Source: Paragonimus westermani
Taxonomy: Eukaryota; Platyhelminthes; Trematoda; Plagiorchiida; Troglotrematidae
Reading direction: 5' to 3'
Assembly: GCA_008508345.1 (NCBI GenBank)
Contig: QNGE01001238.1
Span: forward strand, 1-64,000
Length of the DNA: 64,000 bases
Shown in pieces: positions 1 through 11,907 of the stretch (position 1 is its first letter; each line of letters starts with the position of its first letter). The notes under the pieces were generated by a model, which was not told where the DNA came from, made no database searches, and saw only the letters and a program-made list of their open reading frames with translations. The position numbers and the translations under genes are program-made.

Positions 1-2539
1 AGAACGCGTTTGACCGGTCTGCATTCTTGAGATCGTTGAGGTGCAAAATATGCAGACCAAATATGAGAATATATCGCCGGCGCACTGTTGTCCTACATCA
101 GCACAAGTTATGACCTGCAGGGCTGCGCCGACCACATTGCACACCGAAATCGGTGCCTGTCAAGGTCATTTTTGTTCATTTTCGTCATGGACGAAAGATT
201 GGAGGATCGTCCGAGGTAGTCACAAGGTCCAGATGTTGGGAACCTTTCTCGCTAGAAACTATCTGGCTTGGTTTACGCTGTTGACAAAGTGCTGATTTTG
301 TGTAGGTTTAGTTAGATGACTCCTTCCGTTCTACTCGGTCCTTCGATGTGAGCTTTGCCTCTTCAAAGTTTAATGTATCGCCCAAGGCTGAGACAAATAC
401 GTTGTCTTTTGTTCCGGGGGTCGTTGCTCACTTTGTTTGTCTATGAAATTATGTCTCGAATGACGGGAGTATTGAAATATGACCAGAGCTTATACTTATA
501 AGGCCAGGGCAATGTTCTGTGATTTGAGGGCACTCTTCACGTTAGAAGTGTCATTTAACCCTAACAGCCTCATAAGTAGGTTCTTCATTGGAACAGCTTT
601 AGTTTACCTGCACAAAGTGTGACTGCTGGACGTGGAGAATATGTCATATTGAAGTATTTGAGCACATGTGCGTTCAAGTTCGCGCACCAGATGAAATCAG
701 CAGGCAGACATGCGCCGATGCTGTTACAAGCTCACTCAATTAATCCAAAAAAATGCACATTTTAGATGGCCACGGCATGTATTTAAAATTCCAACCCATC
801 GCTTTTCACGCCGTGGGTTCCTAGTCAAGCCCCTAGCCCACTGGCATGAGGCGCAAGGTGGCCAATCGGTGACATGACAAAGGGGAATGAAGGCAGCCGC
901 TAGTGAGTTAGTGACTGCATGTTCTATTCGCCCCTTGGACTGAGCTCCTTTTGACTCACCTGTCTTCTGACTGAAAACTTTAGACGTTGAGGGGACTAAC
1001 TGTAATTAGTGACGTGGATATTTTCTTCGCTGACCGAGCTACTTGTGGCATAGGTCCAACTACTGAAACGAGACAGTGGAAACTACAAGGAAGCTCTCTC
1101 GCGAATGATACGTCGCACCTCGCAAGTCACTTGTTTATTTACAAGATTTAGGCACCGTGATTTTGTTCTAAATTTAGACGGAACCTTGGAAAGGGAATGC
1201 CATCTTATTCATCCCTTTTATTCCTAATCGAGAGCCTGCTGTTCGCATGGTTGTGTGGCACTTAAGCGTCAGTACAAGCCGCTGATGTGCTGCCAGTGAT
1301 ATTGATGACCGCATCATAATCAACGGGATAGCAGAGAGATATGCTTGAGCGTACTATCAACGGAGTAGTTCTAAGCACACTGTGTACTTTGTGACAGCGG
1401 AAACGATCGTTCGTCACGAAAGGAGGGTGGTGTTAACGGCGCTCGTTATTCAATACAAGCGTCTGATGAATGTCGTCTGGCTACATTCGATCGAGTGGGC
1501 GGTGTTGTGCTGATGTTACATCTCATTGGTTAGAGGCGGTTCAGAGGAATGTAAAAGGTAGCTGGGTGAAAGTCGTTTACGCCGACTAAGGGTCCCCTCG
1601 AACACGAAATTTGCTAAGGCGTGTTGCTAAATTTGTAACCTTGGTATTTAGCTACTTGCGAGTAGTAAACATCGTAATAAAATTTCGGGGATACTTCTAA
1701 TTGTTTTGTAATAGCGCGTCTTCCAGGTGAGCACGCCCGTCGTTCAACCGATCGTATTGCATCGCATCAGTATCACCATTTTATTGTCCTTCTCCTTCTT
1801 CTCCACACTGTCTACGAGTTTCTGTTTAGCGGATAGTCATGTAGAAGACTACATTAAATGATTGGTACGGTTTTCGGATCAACCGTCCTACGCTTTATCT
1901 AATCTCCACTCTTTGTTGCTTAATCACTAGTGACGGCTATTCTGGCACTGATGATTACGTCCAGTGTGCCCGTAAAATCATCAGACCATCAGGACAGCGT
2001 TAACTTTTGGATTCTTAACAGTTTTCTGAGCGCAGTATTCGGAGGACATTCTGTTTGAGGCGCACAGTTCGTGTTAAACTGTACTTACCGTAAAACATCT
2101 CAGACCGGCAATCTAACTGTTTGTGCAACCACACTGTCCTGATTGATGTGACTCCAATCGCCCGAGTCGAAACTGTTCAGTTGACTAAAATCTATGGCTT
2201 TATTCTGATTTCTCCATTTTCTCATTGCTTTCACCTGCACGCACACAAACCACAGCTGTCTTGCACTTTGGTTACTTTTCCGTTACAGTAAAAGGGATGC
2301 AGCTCTCGTACCACTTCGAAACGATGCGGATCGTTTGCTGCAGAATCACTTGGTAAGTTGTCCAACGTCTTCGTTTTTAAGTTTCACTTATTTGACTTTT
2401 CAGGTTTCCCATGCAACCGGTATACCTATGTTATTCAAAAACCGTTGTTAGTTTTCCGGAGCTGGTTTAATACAGGTCCTTGTTACCGTTCATTTTGTTG
2501 AGATAGTACAGTGTCTCGATACTGTATTTTCTTAATAGC
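1..2539. other. Intronic sequence, no gene seen
   Basis: No conserved exon, RNA gene or repeat could be supported here on either strand; open frames are short and look random. Because the first recognised USP exon downstream (7430) begins at an internal splice acceptor, this stretch is most simply intron of that gene. I looked for the C-terminal catalytic block of a USP (histidine box and the aromatic-rich end of the UCH fold) and did not find it. Confidence 0.5.
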
Positions 2540-2789
2540 TAGGCGTTTTGGAACGTGTTTACTGTCTTACTGTTTGTTTGGACCTCCTTAGTGCACATAT
2601 ACATGGTTGGCTGCATCCGATTCGGATTAGCCTGTCACAGTGGCCGAAGCCAAAGCGCTTATCCATCACTGCAATTGGCTTGCGCTGCACCACTTGCAGT
2701 TCAACCCACACACCGCATATCCAGTGTGAACCCGAAGGAGGTTTGCCAGTGGGGCCTTTGTGTCCACAAGCAGCATCTCCACCAGGAGA

Positions 2790-3965
2790 AGGCTGAAAGA
2801 ACGAAAACGTCTTACCTTTGTTGATGTCCAATCCAAACTTCGATGCTGCCGAAGCAAAGGCTGTAGCCAGACGTTGCAGCTCTTCTCCACTGTGTGCTAG
2901 CAATGCACTGTCATCTGCAAACAGAAGCATGTGCGTCGTTGACGTGTTTAACCGTGTTGGGACGCCGAAACGTTGGATATCCAACAGACGCCCGTCCGTC
3001 CGGTACTCCACCTCAACGCCATCCTCTTCAGAGTCCTGCAAAGCAACTGTTACCATGACACTCAAATTTATGTTAAATAGGGCCGGGGTTAGAAAACAAT
3101 CCTGCTTCACGCCAGTGACGAGGTCAAAATCATCAGAGGTTGATCCAGACGATTACACTTTCGCCTTCATGCTTGCATGCAACATTCTAACCATATTGAT
3201 GAACTTACCTGAACATCCAAACTTACCAAGCATCGTCCACAGCACCTCACGGAATCAGAGGCCTTGGTGAGGTCCACGAACAGGGCATACAGAGACTGAT
3301 TCCGTTCCCCGCACTTCTTAAGCTGTTGAGCAGCAAACACCAGGTCGATAGTACTCCGACTAGCCCGGAATCCACACTGCTCCTCCAAAACGTTCGAATC
3401 CTTTAAATTAAGGGACGATAAGGGCGTCCTCAAAGTCTTGCGGCATCGCCTTGTGCTACTAAATGGAGTGAACCAGCTGAAGCAAAGCGCGTTCCAACGC
3501 CAGCCCGTCATTCTTCAGTATCTCACCTGATAGCCCACCCTCGCCTGCAGCCTTCCCGTTGTGCAGTTGACCAATCGCGCTCTGCAACTCCAGCAAATCT
3601 GGGACGAGAGTAAGTAAACATTTGATGTCCTGTTGCGGCAGGCTGTTATCAGCCACCCAATCAATTGTAGTAGGGCGGTTTAGCAGGCTGCCGAAGTGTT
3701 TGCGCCATATTTTCATAGTGTCCTCCGGCCGGCTGCAAGAATAGCCGGTGTCCACGTCTACCAGTGCTTTAGTAGACTGGATAGATGGACCGAAGATCGC
3801 TTTAAGCGAATCGTAGAACTGCTTATGTTGCAGACGATCTGCGAACCCCTGCATGCGCTCGCCCTGTTTCCTCCACCAGTTGTCTTTAATTCCGCGAACA
3901 CGCTCAGCAAGTTGACGGCGGATACTCCGGAACCTAGCCTCCTTCGCTTCATTGGCCGGGCCCAT
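2790..3965 (-). pseudogene. RTE copy 1 reverse transcriptase region (broken)
   Basis: Three overlapping frames on the minus strand carry reverse transcriptase landmarks in order. The pre-fingers region is 3459-3965. Motif A reads LFVDLTKASDSV in 3167-3511. The following segment starts with VKQDCF and reaches motif C, LLFADDSALLAHS, in 2790-3110. At least two frame changes separate them, and the expected GVxQGC of motif B is altered to VKQDC. After motif C the frame runs about 35 codons and then passes through the deletion junction into 3' UTR sequence, so the thumb and C-terminal region are absent. It cannot encode an active enzyme as it stands. Confidence 0.85.
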
Positions 3966-3995
3966 TGTGGATGTGGCGAACGCGGCATTCTTCTC

Positions 3996-5030
3996 TCATA
4001 CCAACTTGCAGATAGCCACATTGTTATCATCGAACCAGTCCAGTCGTTTCTTGCACTCCACACCGATCGTCCCGGTGGCTGCTGCCTTAATCTGTTTCTT
4101 CAGATGTTGCCACATGCCCTCGGGAGTAGTGGATACAGGAGCGTTTTGCAGGCGGGCGACAACTGCACGTTGGAAGGCAATCGTCGTCTCCCAGTTCTCC
4201 AGCAGTCTGATATCCAACTTCTGCTGTTTTCCAAAAGATCTGCAATAAACAGGCTTACATACATGAACCGTGCTACATTTAGCGCCGCACATCGCTCGCG
4301 TGATCCGCACTTCACGAATGTCGCGCTGCCGCACATTCACGTAGTCAAGCAGATGGTGGTGTCCGCTTCGTGGATGAGTCCACACCGTGATGTCGCTCGC
4401 ATCCAACTGGAATCGGGTGTTCGTAATAGCCAGCTCGTGAGTAGCGCACAGGTGCAACAGACGATCACCGTTCTCGTTGACTGAACCAATGCCGTAGGGT
4501 CCGAGGACTCTAGGCGAAGCTAACGAGTCGCGCCCAACTCGAGCGTTCAAGTCACCCAAAACAAACAGTCGGTCACTTACCGGCGCAGACCGGATTGTGG
4601 CGGACAGCTGACCATAGAACTGGTCCTTTGTATCATCGGTGTGACATAGTTGGACCACACCTACCTCGATCGAGTCACAGGCGCATCGACAGCATTTGAG
4701 GGCTGATGCCGTGCGGTTCGTCTATCATCAAAGCATTGATGTGATCAGCGATTGCAAAACAGACACCATGATTCGAACATTGTCTGCCGGGTAACCTATC
4801 CAGTAGAAGGTGTACCCAGCACCTGCTTCCCGCAACCTTCCTTGGTCTGCAAGCCTTGTCTCACTCAAGGCTGCTACTTCGATTCCATATCGGCGCAGTT
4901 CCATTCTAATCAGGGCGATGCGTCGTTCCGGTCGTTCTGTGGCGCTTCATCGATCCAGTAGCGTGCTCACGTCCCGATCGTAAGCGTCTTGCGTCTCAAG
5001 TTGATCTTCTGGGCACTGAAACCTAATTGA
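3996..5030 (-). pseudogene. RTE copy 1 AP-endonuclease region (broken)
   Basis: The minus strand encodes an exonuclease-endonuclease-phosphatase fold typical of LINEs. The N-terminal part around 4800-4960 reads ALSETRLADQGRL, the usual ALxETR motif. At 4500-4590 there is VLGDLNARVGRD, the GDxNAR motif, and at 4320-4400 the HPRSGHHHLLDYV block. A frame change is needed near 4640 between the PTM and DDTKDQFYG blocks, where a TGA intervenes; copy 2 has the same lesion. A short deletion relative to copy 2 lies just 5' of it. The later TDH motif expected after the LLDYV block is degraded. Confidence 0.85.
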
Positions 5031-5039
5031 ACATTATCT

Positions 5040-5640
5040 GCTCAGGGGCTCGTGGTTAGGGGGAAGTATGAGGGTGTGTCTGGCAGTAGCATATTTTCGC
5101 CTATCCACCCTGCCATATGCAGCAGATAGGGCGACCCGGTTTATCCTGCGTGACGGCCGATGCAGTGTGGTATTTGGTTCATTTTGTATCATCATTGTAT
5201 GTATGGGCTTTGGATACTGACAGGACGTCCAGACCTGTGCAAGAGAGCGATTAGGGCCCTCAACCAAAGCTTTGGGCTAAAAAGCCTAAACCGCAAGGCA
5301 GCAGGTGACCCCCCACACACACACACATGCAGACGCAGCAGCATCAACCACCAAGGAGAGGATTGACGGCCATATCAAAACAGACCCGGCACCCACTCAC
5401 AGGGACAATAACACTGCACACACGATCCCAGTAGACAGACAGTCAGTCCAGGCAAAAACAACACCTTGCCCAACGAAGCCACAATATACAGTCACCACGC
5501 ACAACAAACGCACGCATCTGCTTTTTGTCTGGCTGCTCCCTTTTGGTCAATCTGACAAGGTTGAACCTGCAAGGACCGAAGTCCCAGTCAGCACAGCCCT
5601 CCAGATCAAAACAGCGCGGAAGCCTGACCATCACGCCTAG
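5040..5640 (-). other. Probable 5' untranslated region of RTE copy 1
   Basis: This stretch directly 5' (minus strand) of the endonuclease is visibly richer in G and C than the flanking intron and contains a short AC-dinucleotide run at 5314-5327. Minus-strand frames are open for up to about 90 codons but show no known domain. No copy of it occurs beside copies 2 or 3, so membership in the element is inferred from position and composition only. Confidence 0.4.
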
Positions 5641-7429
5641 GTAGCAGAAAAGGTCATACATATATATGTGCATACATTCTAATTTACAATGTGACTCACT
5701 GTAAGGTGGATGTAACAATGGTTTAATTGCAGTTAGATTTTTGAGTCATCAATATATTTGTTCACTTGTCCTTCGCCTTTGTCTTATTTTTATTGTCAGT
5801 GCGGTGTACTGCACATCGAGGTCGATGTTTGTTGAATGCATTGTGACAAAAATTAATTCAAGGACTGACCATTCTTACTTCCCTTTTTCTAGTCTGTTCA
5901 CTAGCTTCCGCCAAGTTGATCTCGCGAATTGCGCCTACACAGTTTTGCCAAAGACAATTTTCTATCTGCCGATCTCAGTATCAATAAGTATTCGTATAGA
6001 CATGTGTTTAACCGTCTACCGTTTTCGCCTACGTTGTCTCGATCACGTTGTTGGTGGACAATAAAGTATTTTACACCCACATTTTCCCTTGCTTTTTTTA
6101 TCTTCGCTGTTTCAATACGTATTTCGAGGGTCATTTATTGGCCTCTGGATGATTTTAGTCCAGACTGTCTCACATTGCACTTCGTGGCCTTCGAAATTCC
6201 GTTTATGCGAAGCAAGATACTGATTTTCTTTTTGGAATAGTTCGATGAGCACTCACCAGGCTCTGGTATCCGCGTTTATGAATGGTCTAGGATTGCTCTT
6301 TTTCCTGAGTGTCTTACGAAGAAGTTCCGACGTGTACAGTTGGCAGTTACTCTGCGAAATAGGGTTCACACATGACTATTTCTCTGTTTGGATGGTTGTA
6401 GATGATGTCATCTGTCCCTTGATTGCGGTATACGGTAGTCTCTATACTTCCATGTGGTTGCCCCAGGGATGTTGTTCTCAGTGCCAATTTTAAACGCATT
6501 ATAATGTAACCTGTCGTTAGTTGTGCTTTCGTGCTGATGACGTGGTTCTTTTCGAAGTTATATTTCGAATCTTGTGAGAATTTTATTCCTAATGAGAATT
6601 TAATTCGTTTTTCATCACATGCTCTTCATTGCCATCAGATTGAACAGGTCGGTTGCTCACTATAGCATGCGACGGGCAATTTTCTGCTGGGTGTTGTGGT
6701 TTCCTTTGGCTGTGTGTCCAGCCTGGAAGCTTATTTGATTGTACCCACTCATTTCTACATCGGAATTTCGCTTGTCCAAAGAACTACGTTTTGTCCCGTG
6801 TTCCGTGTATATGGAGTGAGAGGGGTATTTGTTTACGTTTTAACTGGACAATTTTGGGCGATAGCACAACGGTGACAACCGATTTCGATTATGGTTCTAC
6901 TGACGAGGGTCATCAGAAATGGATGACTGATAAAATTTGATCGAACCTTCACTTCCTTAAAATTACAAGTTTTGGTTGTTTAGTTTGCTTATGCTGGGAA
7001 TAATGAAATAATCGTAATGGTTTATACTTCGTAACATAAGCATTCCTTTCAAACTCCTCAACAGTCAACCCATTTTCCCTGAAATGGTCTTGCTAAGCCA
7101 GAATAACTCTTTGTTCTTCAAACGGAGAAAATCAACGATGTACTGGGTATCCAGACTCACACATTTGAAAGACTGTTATTTGCTTCCGTGCCGTTTCAGT
7201 AGTAACCACCGCACTCTCTGCATTAGCTTTTTGTTACTGTAAGTGGAGCACTCAGCTTGTCGTTAACATGGATTCCTTCTTCACTTGCCAATATGTATTT
7301 AAAGATGTTCCGCCCATTGCTGACTCATCCGCATGTGCATTTGTTTAGGTGCTCTACAACTATACATCTTTCTGTCGTGTTACTACGTTACCTCTTAGGC
7401 AGTGTTTACCGTTATGTCTTGTTTATCAG
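5641..7429. other. Intronic sequence, no gene seen
   Basis: T-rich sequence ending in the splice acceptor of the first DUSP exon. Short open frames occur on the plus strand but none resembles a known domain or a repeat seen elsewhere in the window. Confidence 0.5.
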
Positions 7430-7623
7430 CAATGCAAACCAACTCGAATGGTTTACATTAGCCGGCCGTGGTTCGTGCGGTTTGGCACCTGGGCCGAACC
7501 GGGTCCCATTGCAAACGCAAAATTGCTATGTGTGCATGGGAACCTGCAGCCGGAACACTGGTATGATCGTAAATCCACTCTGTTGCGCATTCCAGAGGAA
7601 CTGTGGTCAAGGTTGGTCCATGA
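7430..7623 (+). CDS. USP20/33: USP20/33-like exon: first DUSP domain, N-terminal part
   Basis: The exon follows the acceptor TTTATCAG and ends before the donor GTAAGT, entering in phase 0 and leaving in phase 2 (64 codons plus 2 bases). It encodes YISRPWFVRF, then AEPGPIANAKLLCVHG, then an ELWSRLV helix, which is the first two thirds of a DUSP domain. The start codon of the protein is far upstream; the in-frame Met here is not a start. Confidence 0.9.
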
Positions 7624-10600
7624 GTAAGTCTTCATTTTGCATTCAGTGTTCTCCCACGTGTGTCTTCCACACAACCGTACTCAACACGTCTGACAGCTAT
7701 TTACATGATTTGCTTATCATTGACCAGATATTTTCTGTTTTGTTGCTGACTTGTGGTTCGAGTACTCGCAACTGTTGACTGTCCGGTCAGCTGATACATC
7801 GTAAATATGCTAGCGACATTTCTCTGCTGGATTCGGTGGGGTTGCTTGACAATCTAACTTTTACACATTTGAGATGTGTGTATTCTCCCATGACTCGATC
7901 AATTCCGTTTTCAGTTAAATTGCATCAACTGAGGCAGAACGTGCGAGTAACGTCACAACTTAGAAGAACATAAATGGGGGAACTCCGCTTTCACAAGTGA
8001 TTGCTGGGATCATCATCTTCATCCTTAGCCACACCGGTGAGCACTACCAGTGGTTTTGACTGCAGTTCAGGAACTTCCGATCATCCAGCAAGTATAACGA
8101 TTTAAGGACAAAAACAACAGAGGTTCATAGAAAAGAGGAGACAGCAACATTGCGGCTTAGGACTCGCGGATGACTGCGACGCACTGTCATGTCCGAGAGT
8201 TTTTCCAATCATCTGTTTGGATGGTCAAGAACTCAGCAATTTCACAGACGGCACCTACCAAATTTGTTCAGCGGGACGACCAAAGTTTCAAAAACTTTTA
8301 ACCACGCCACCGCCTAACCGACCTGTAGTTTCTTCCGACCGTCGGCTACCCCGTTGAACCATCTGCGGTGCAGTAGACGCTCCGTCAGCGTACGAAGTAC
8401 TTGATCCAACGAACAGAGCTTACATTTCTACTACCTCGGTTTTCGTGCACGAACTTGCAGGTTTTCTGGGTGCGCATTGACGGGCTGTCGCGTCATTTAC
8501 AGAGTAAGCCCCTCCAATACGGGTTAAGCAGTCATAACAACGGAGAGTGCACATGCATCTTCCGCGTTAATTGGATTGGTCTCTGTTCTGTAGAGCAAAA
8601 CTGGTCCCACACAAACATTGCAAACCCTTTCGTTAATGGACAAGTCGTCGTATTTGTAACGTCACGAATGACGTAGACCAACGAGTACACTCAGGTGTTT
8701 TCGCTTTCCTCGCGGTCACTCCGTCAACGGTATTACGAGCTAGGTGACGCGATCAACATTCTCTGACAGCCTGCCTGCACTAACAGAAGTAAGGTCACTG
8801 CAAACTTAGTCTTGTAAAGGCGTTCTTCACTTTGAAGTTACAAAGTGCATACTATACGGACTAGCTGTATCATTTAATGTGTTCAGTGTGATTTGCATAT
8901 TATCTGTCGAACCAAATAAAGTGGTGTCGTCTGTGTACTCAGTGTCAGTCGCTTTTTCACATGACAGAAGCTTCACTTCGAGACCCTTGGGACCTTCGAG
9001 TACCCTTTCCAGAATATCACCCATCACGCGATTGAAGAGGAAGGAAGAGTTCGGCCATTCCTGTCGAACGTGAATTGAATTGGACAGCGCTCGAGGTAGC
9101 TGCTCATAAACGCGCACTTCACACTGAGTAACCATACAGCCTACCTCGCCGAGACTTTTCTGCGATGGAGACGGTCCCAAAGAGAATATTGAGCAACCGA
9201 TTCTGAGGCGGCCGTTGACCGAAAGATAGGTTACCGATGCTCGAGCGTCTGTCGCAAGGTGAAGGTATGATCGATACACTCATGATCAGGTCGGAAACTT
9301 CTCTGTTCTCTTATTTGGTTTTGTCTATGCTTCAAAAGCATGTAGGCATTTTTGATGTGATAGGAACAAGGCTGACACCTCTGTGGTGGTCACATAATGT
9401 TCTGGCTTCTTTTCTGAAAGTAGGATTGGCTGTTAGTAAGTCCCAATATCGAAGCAGTCCTGTCTCATATAAAACGAAGGGTGTGTTATGCACAGACATC
9501 TATCTTTCACTGTCTCCTCCGAGAAGAGCAGGGGAGGTGAGTCCGGACCTGGTTCCGAAGTCATTTGGGTTCCTGTGGGTCGTCGCCACTCCAACGGTTA
9601 AGTGCGTTATCTCCATCGTCCACAGCTGAATTCGGTAGTTCACGCCAGTTGGATCGTTTCTCAAAATCTCCAGCCTATCTGTCAAGTTACCGCGACAAGT
9701 TGTAAATTCGTGAGCCGTCTTTTTTACATATGGTTCCGGTAACACTTTGTCATCGACATGCGCAACCGCGAATCAGGTGGAGCAAAACTCGGATGTTCTC
9801 TTGCAAAAATGTCCCATCTGTTTACTTGGTTCGGTCAGGTTAGCTTCACGGTCCTTGCACAAATTCTTCTCAGCGGTCTTTGCCGTACTTGGGTCGGGAG
9901 AGCGGTTAGTGTTCTACCGAAGCAGCTGAAATCCACTTCCGTCGTATTTTCGGCGTTCCTTTCGGGATAGACCCCTTGCGGTTCCTGCACAGCGCTCGTT
10001 TGGATCACTTCACTGCCACGACCTAGATACTTTGACCGTCTATGCCGTTTGCTGAGCGTTTCATTCACTATTGTCGTTGAATTTCCGATTAAACGCCTCA
10101 TTACTAGTGAATAGCATAGCACATTTAGGTTACACGGCGATCGCTTTGTGAAAACAATCCGGGCTTTAGTTTAATTTGAACCGTCGACAGGAACGGCATG
10201 TCCCTACGCCAAGCAACGAAGTCACGGCAAGATCAAGCGGGCATGAGCAGCGGCATGGTCTGAATCAAGTTGGTTTGTGCACGATCAGGGTTGGTTTGAC
10301 TGTATGTTCCATTTGTCGGCTGCAACATACCTTGTTCATTGTGACACCTAGTGGCAGCATACCAACACGACCACGTATTGACAATGCCATCATTGTCCTA
10401 ATAGGATAGGTGGGTGTTTCCTGTTAGTCAGTGCATGATCAGCATTTCTGACAGTTAGAGACCTACACAATAGTGCCATAATCATTTGATTGCCTGCATC
10501 TACTTCTTATTTTTATTCTTTTTGGACTATTAGTTTGCTATGTAGCAACCGTGATAGAAACATGGCCGATCACTTGTAAATGAGAGGTTATTCTACTTGT

Positions 10601-11860
10601 TGTCACAGTTTTTTGATCACTTATTCAACTGTAAATATTTTCGGACGCCAAGCTTCAGAGATATGTTTTCCCATTAGGTTCGGTGGGGGTCCTCTTCTTC
10701 ACGATTGCTCACCTTGTCCAACGTGTCACAAGGCTATTGTGATCAGGCAACATCGGGAGATGTTGTTGTTCGATCGTGTAAGTTCACGCTCGAAATGGAT
10801 TATCGCTGCATGCATATTCATCGCAATTTGCTGTTATAAATGACAACGTTAGCATATAATCACGCTTTCGGCTACTTCGTGGAGTTTTTCGAATCAATCT
10901 CACTGTCCCGTTTTATCTTCACATCCAGTCGTGTTTACTAAGGATTGGGACTGACCTCCTCTTTCAAGGCATTCCTCGTTTTCCGTTGGTGTGTTGACAT
11001 TTTTCGCCCATCGTTGTGATGCTTCTGATCCGATCATTTGCTCACTGCCAACCATCTGTGCTTGTTGTTTAACGTCATATTGTCATGGGGCTTGGTGGTT
11101 ACCTTGTCTTCACCTTGCACGCGATTAACTGTTTTGATCTGCTCCCTACCGCCGTTGTTCGGACTAGGTGTTTTGACCCGAGCGTACGTGACCGCCGGAC
11201 GAAACTATTCATGTAGTCGTTTCACGACACCGCAAAACATTTCTTCTCCCAGCCAACAGTTTCAATTTCTACCCGTCTGTATACATGTCGAAACGTGACG
11301 GAACATGGATACACAGATTTGAACTAGGACTCATTTTTCTTCTCGTGAATATATAGCACCTAGTCATCAATTCCAACCTTTACGCGATACTGACAATATT
11401 ATTTGTTATTATTCTTATCACTATTAGGATTATGCTACACCTTAGTGTGAACACATACTCAGTATTAACTAAAATCCACAAAAACCCGATATCAAATGAA
11501 TTGATTAGGCAAAAGCAGAAAAAGGTTGAAAAAGTCATATGGTTATAATGAAACAGAGGACCCCTTTTGTCAGTGGTTGGTCACGGGGTTCACTGTTGAA
11601 GTGATGGGCAGCTGTTTCAACCTCGCTGAACTTCATCAAAACGACGCTCTCGGTACATCAAAGTCACGATTAGTAACCAAATGTCAGACGGTCCAGACAC
11701 CGTGGCGCTACGGTCACCGGAGTTACGGGGTTTTCTGTAAGCTACTTTCCTCAACTGTTGCATTTCATTTGTAACACTTTCCCACAGGTTGCGGATTCAA
11801 CTCCCATTTGTGCGTTATCCTGATGAAATTTAACAAGGTCTAAACAGCTTTCCATCACTT

Positions 11861-11907
<47 letters not shown>

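Larger units (their letters stand above)
2540..5640 (-). mobile_element. RTE-like non-LTR retrotransposon, copy 1 (defective, internal deletion)
   Basis: Read on the minus strand, the element shows an apurinic endonuclease region, a linker, a reverse transcriptase and a 3' tail, in the normal LINE order. It is closely related to copy 2 at 41845-45055 and more distantly to copy 3 at 58150-61060. Frameshifts and stops break every domain. Relative to copy 2 it lacks the end of the reverse transcriptase ORF and the start of the 3' UTR (junction near 2765-2772). The 3' tail at 2620-2770 matches the tail of copy 2 at 44862-45020. The 5' limit is uncertain; 5040-5640 is GC-richer than its surroundings and is taken as 5' UTR. 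It lies antisense in an intron of the USP gene. RTE clade assignment rests on endonuclease and RT motifs and is moderately sure. Confidence 0.85.

Noticed and set aside
3696..4484. 262-codon plus-strand frame
   Set aside because: It is the antisense shadow of the RTE copy 1 endonuclease and linker.
7381..7430. YRYVLFIS-like reading just before the first DUSP exon, reminiscent of the end of a USP catalytic domain
   Set aside because: It is in a different frame, upstream of a good acceptor, and lacks the rest of the catalytic block.
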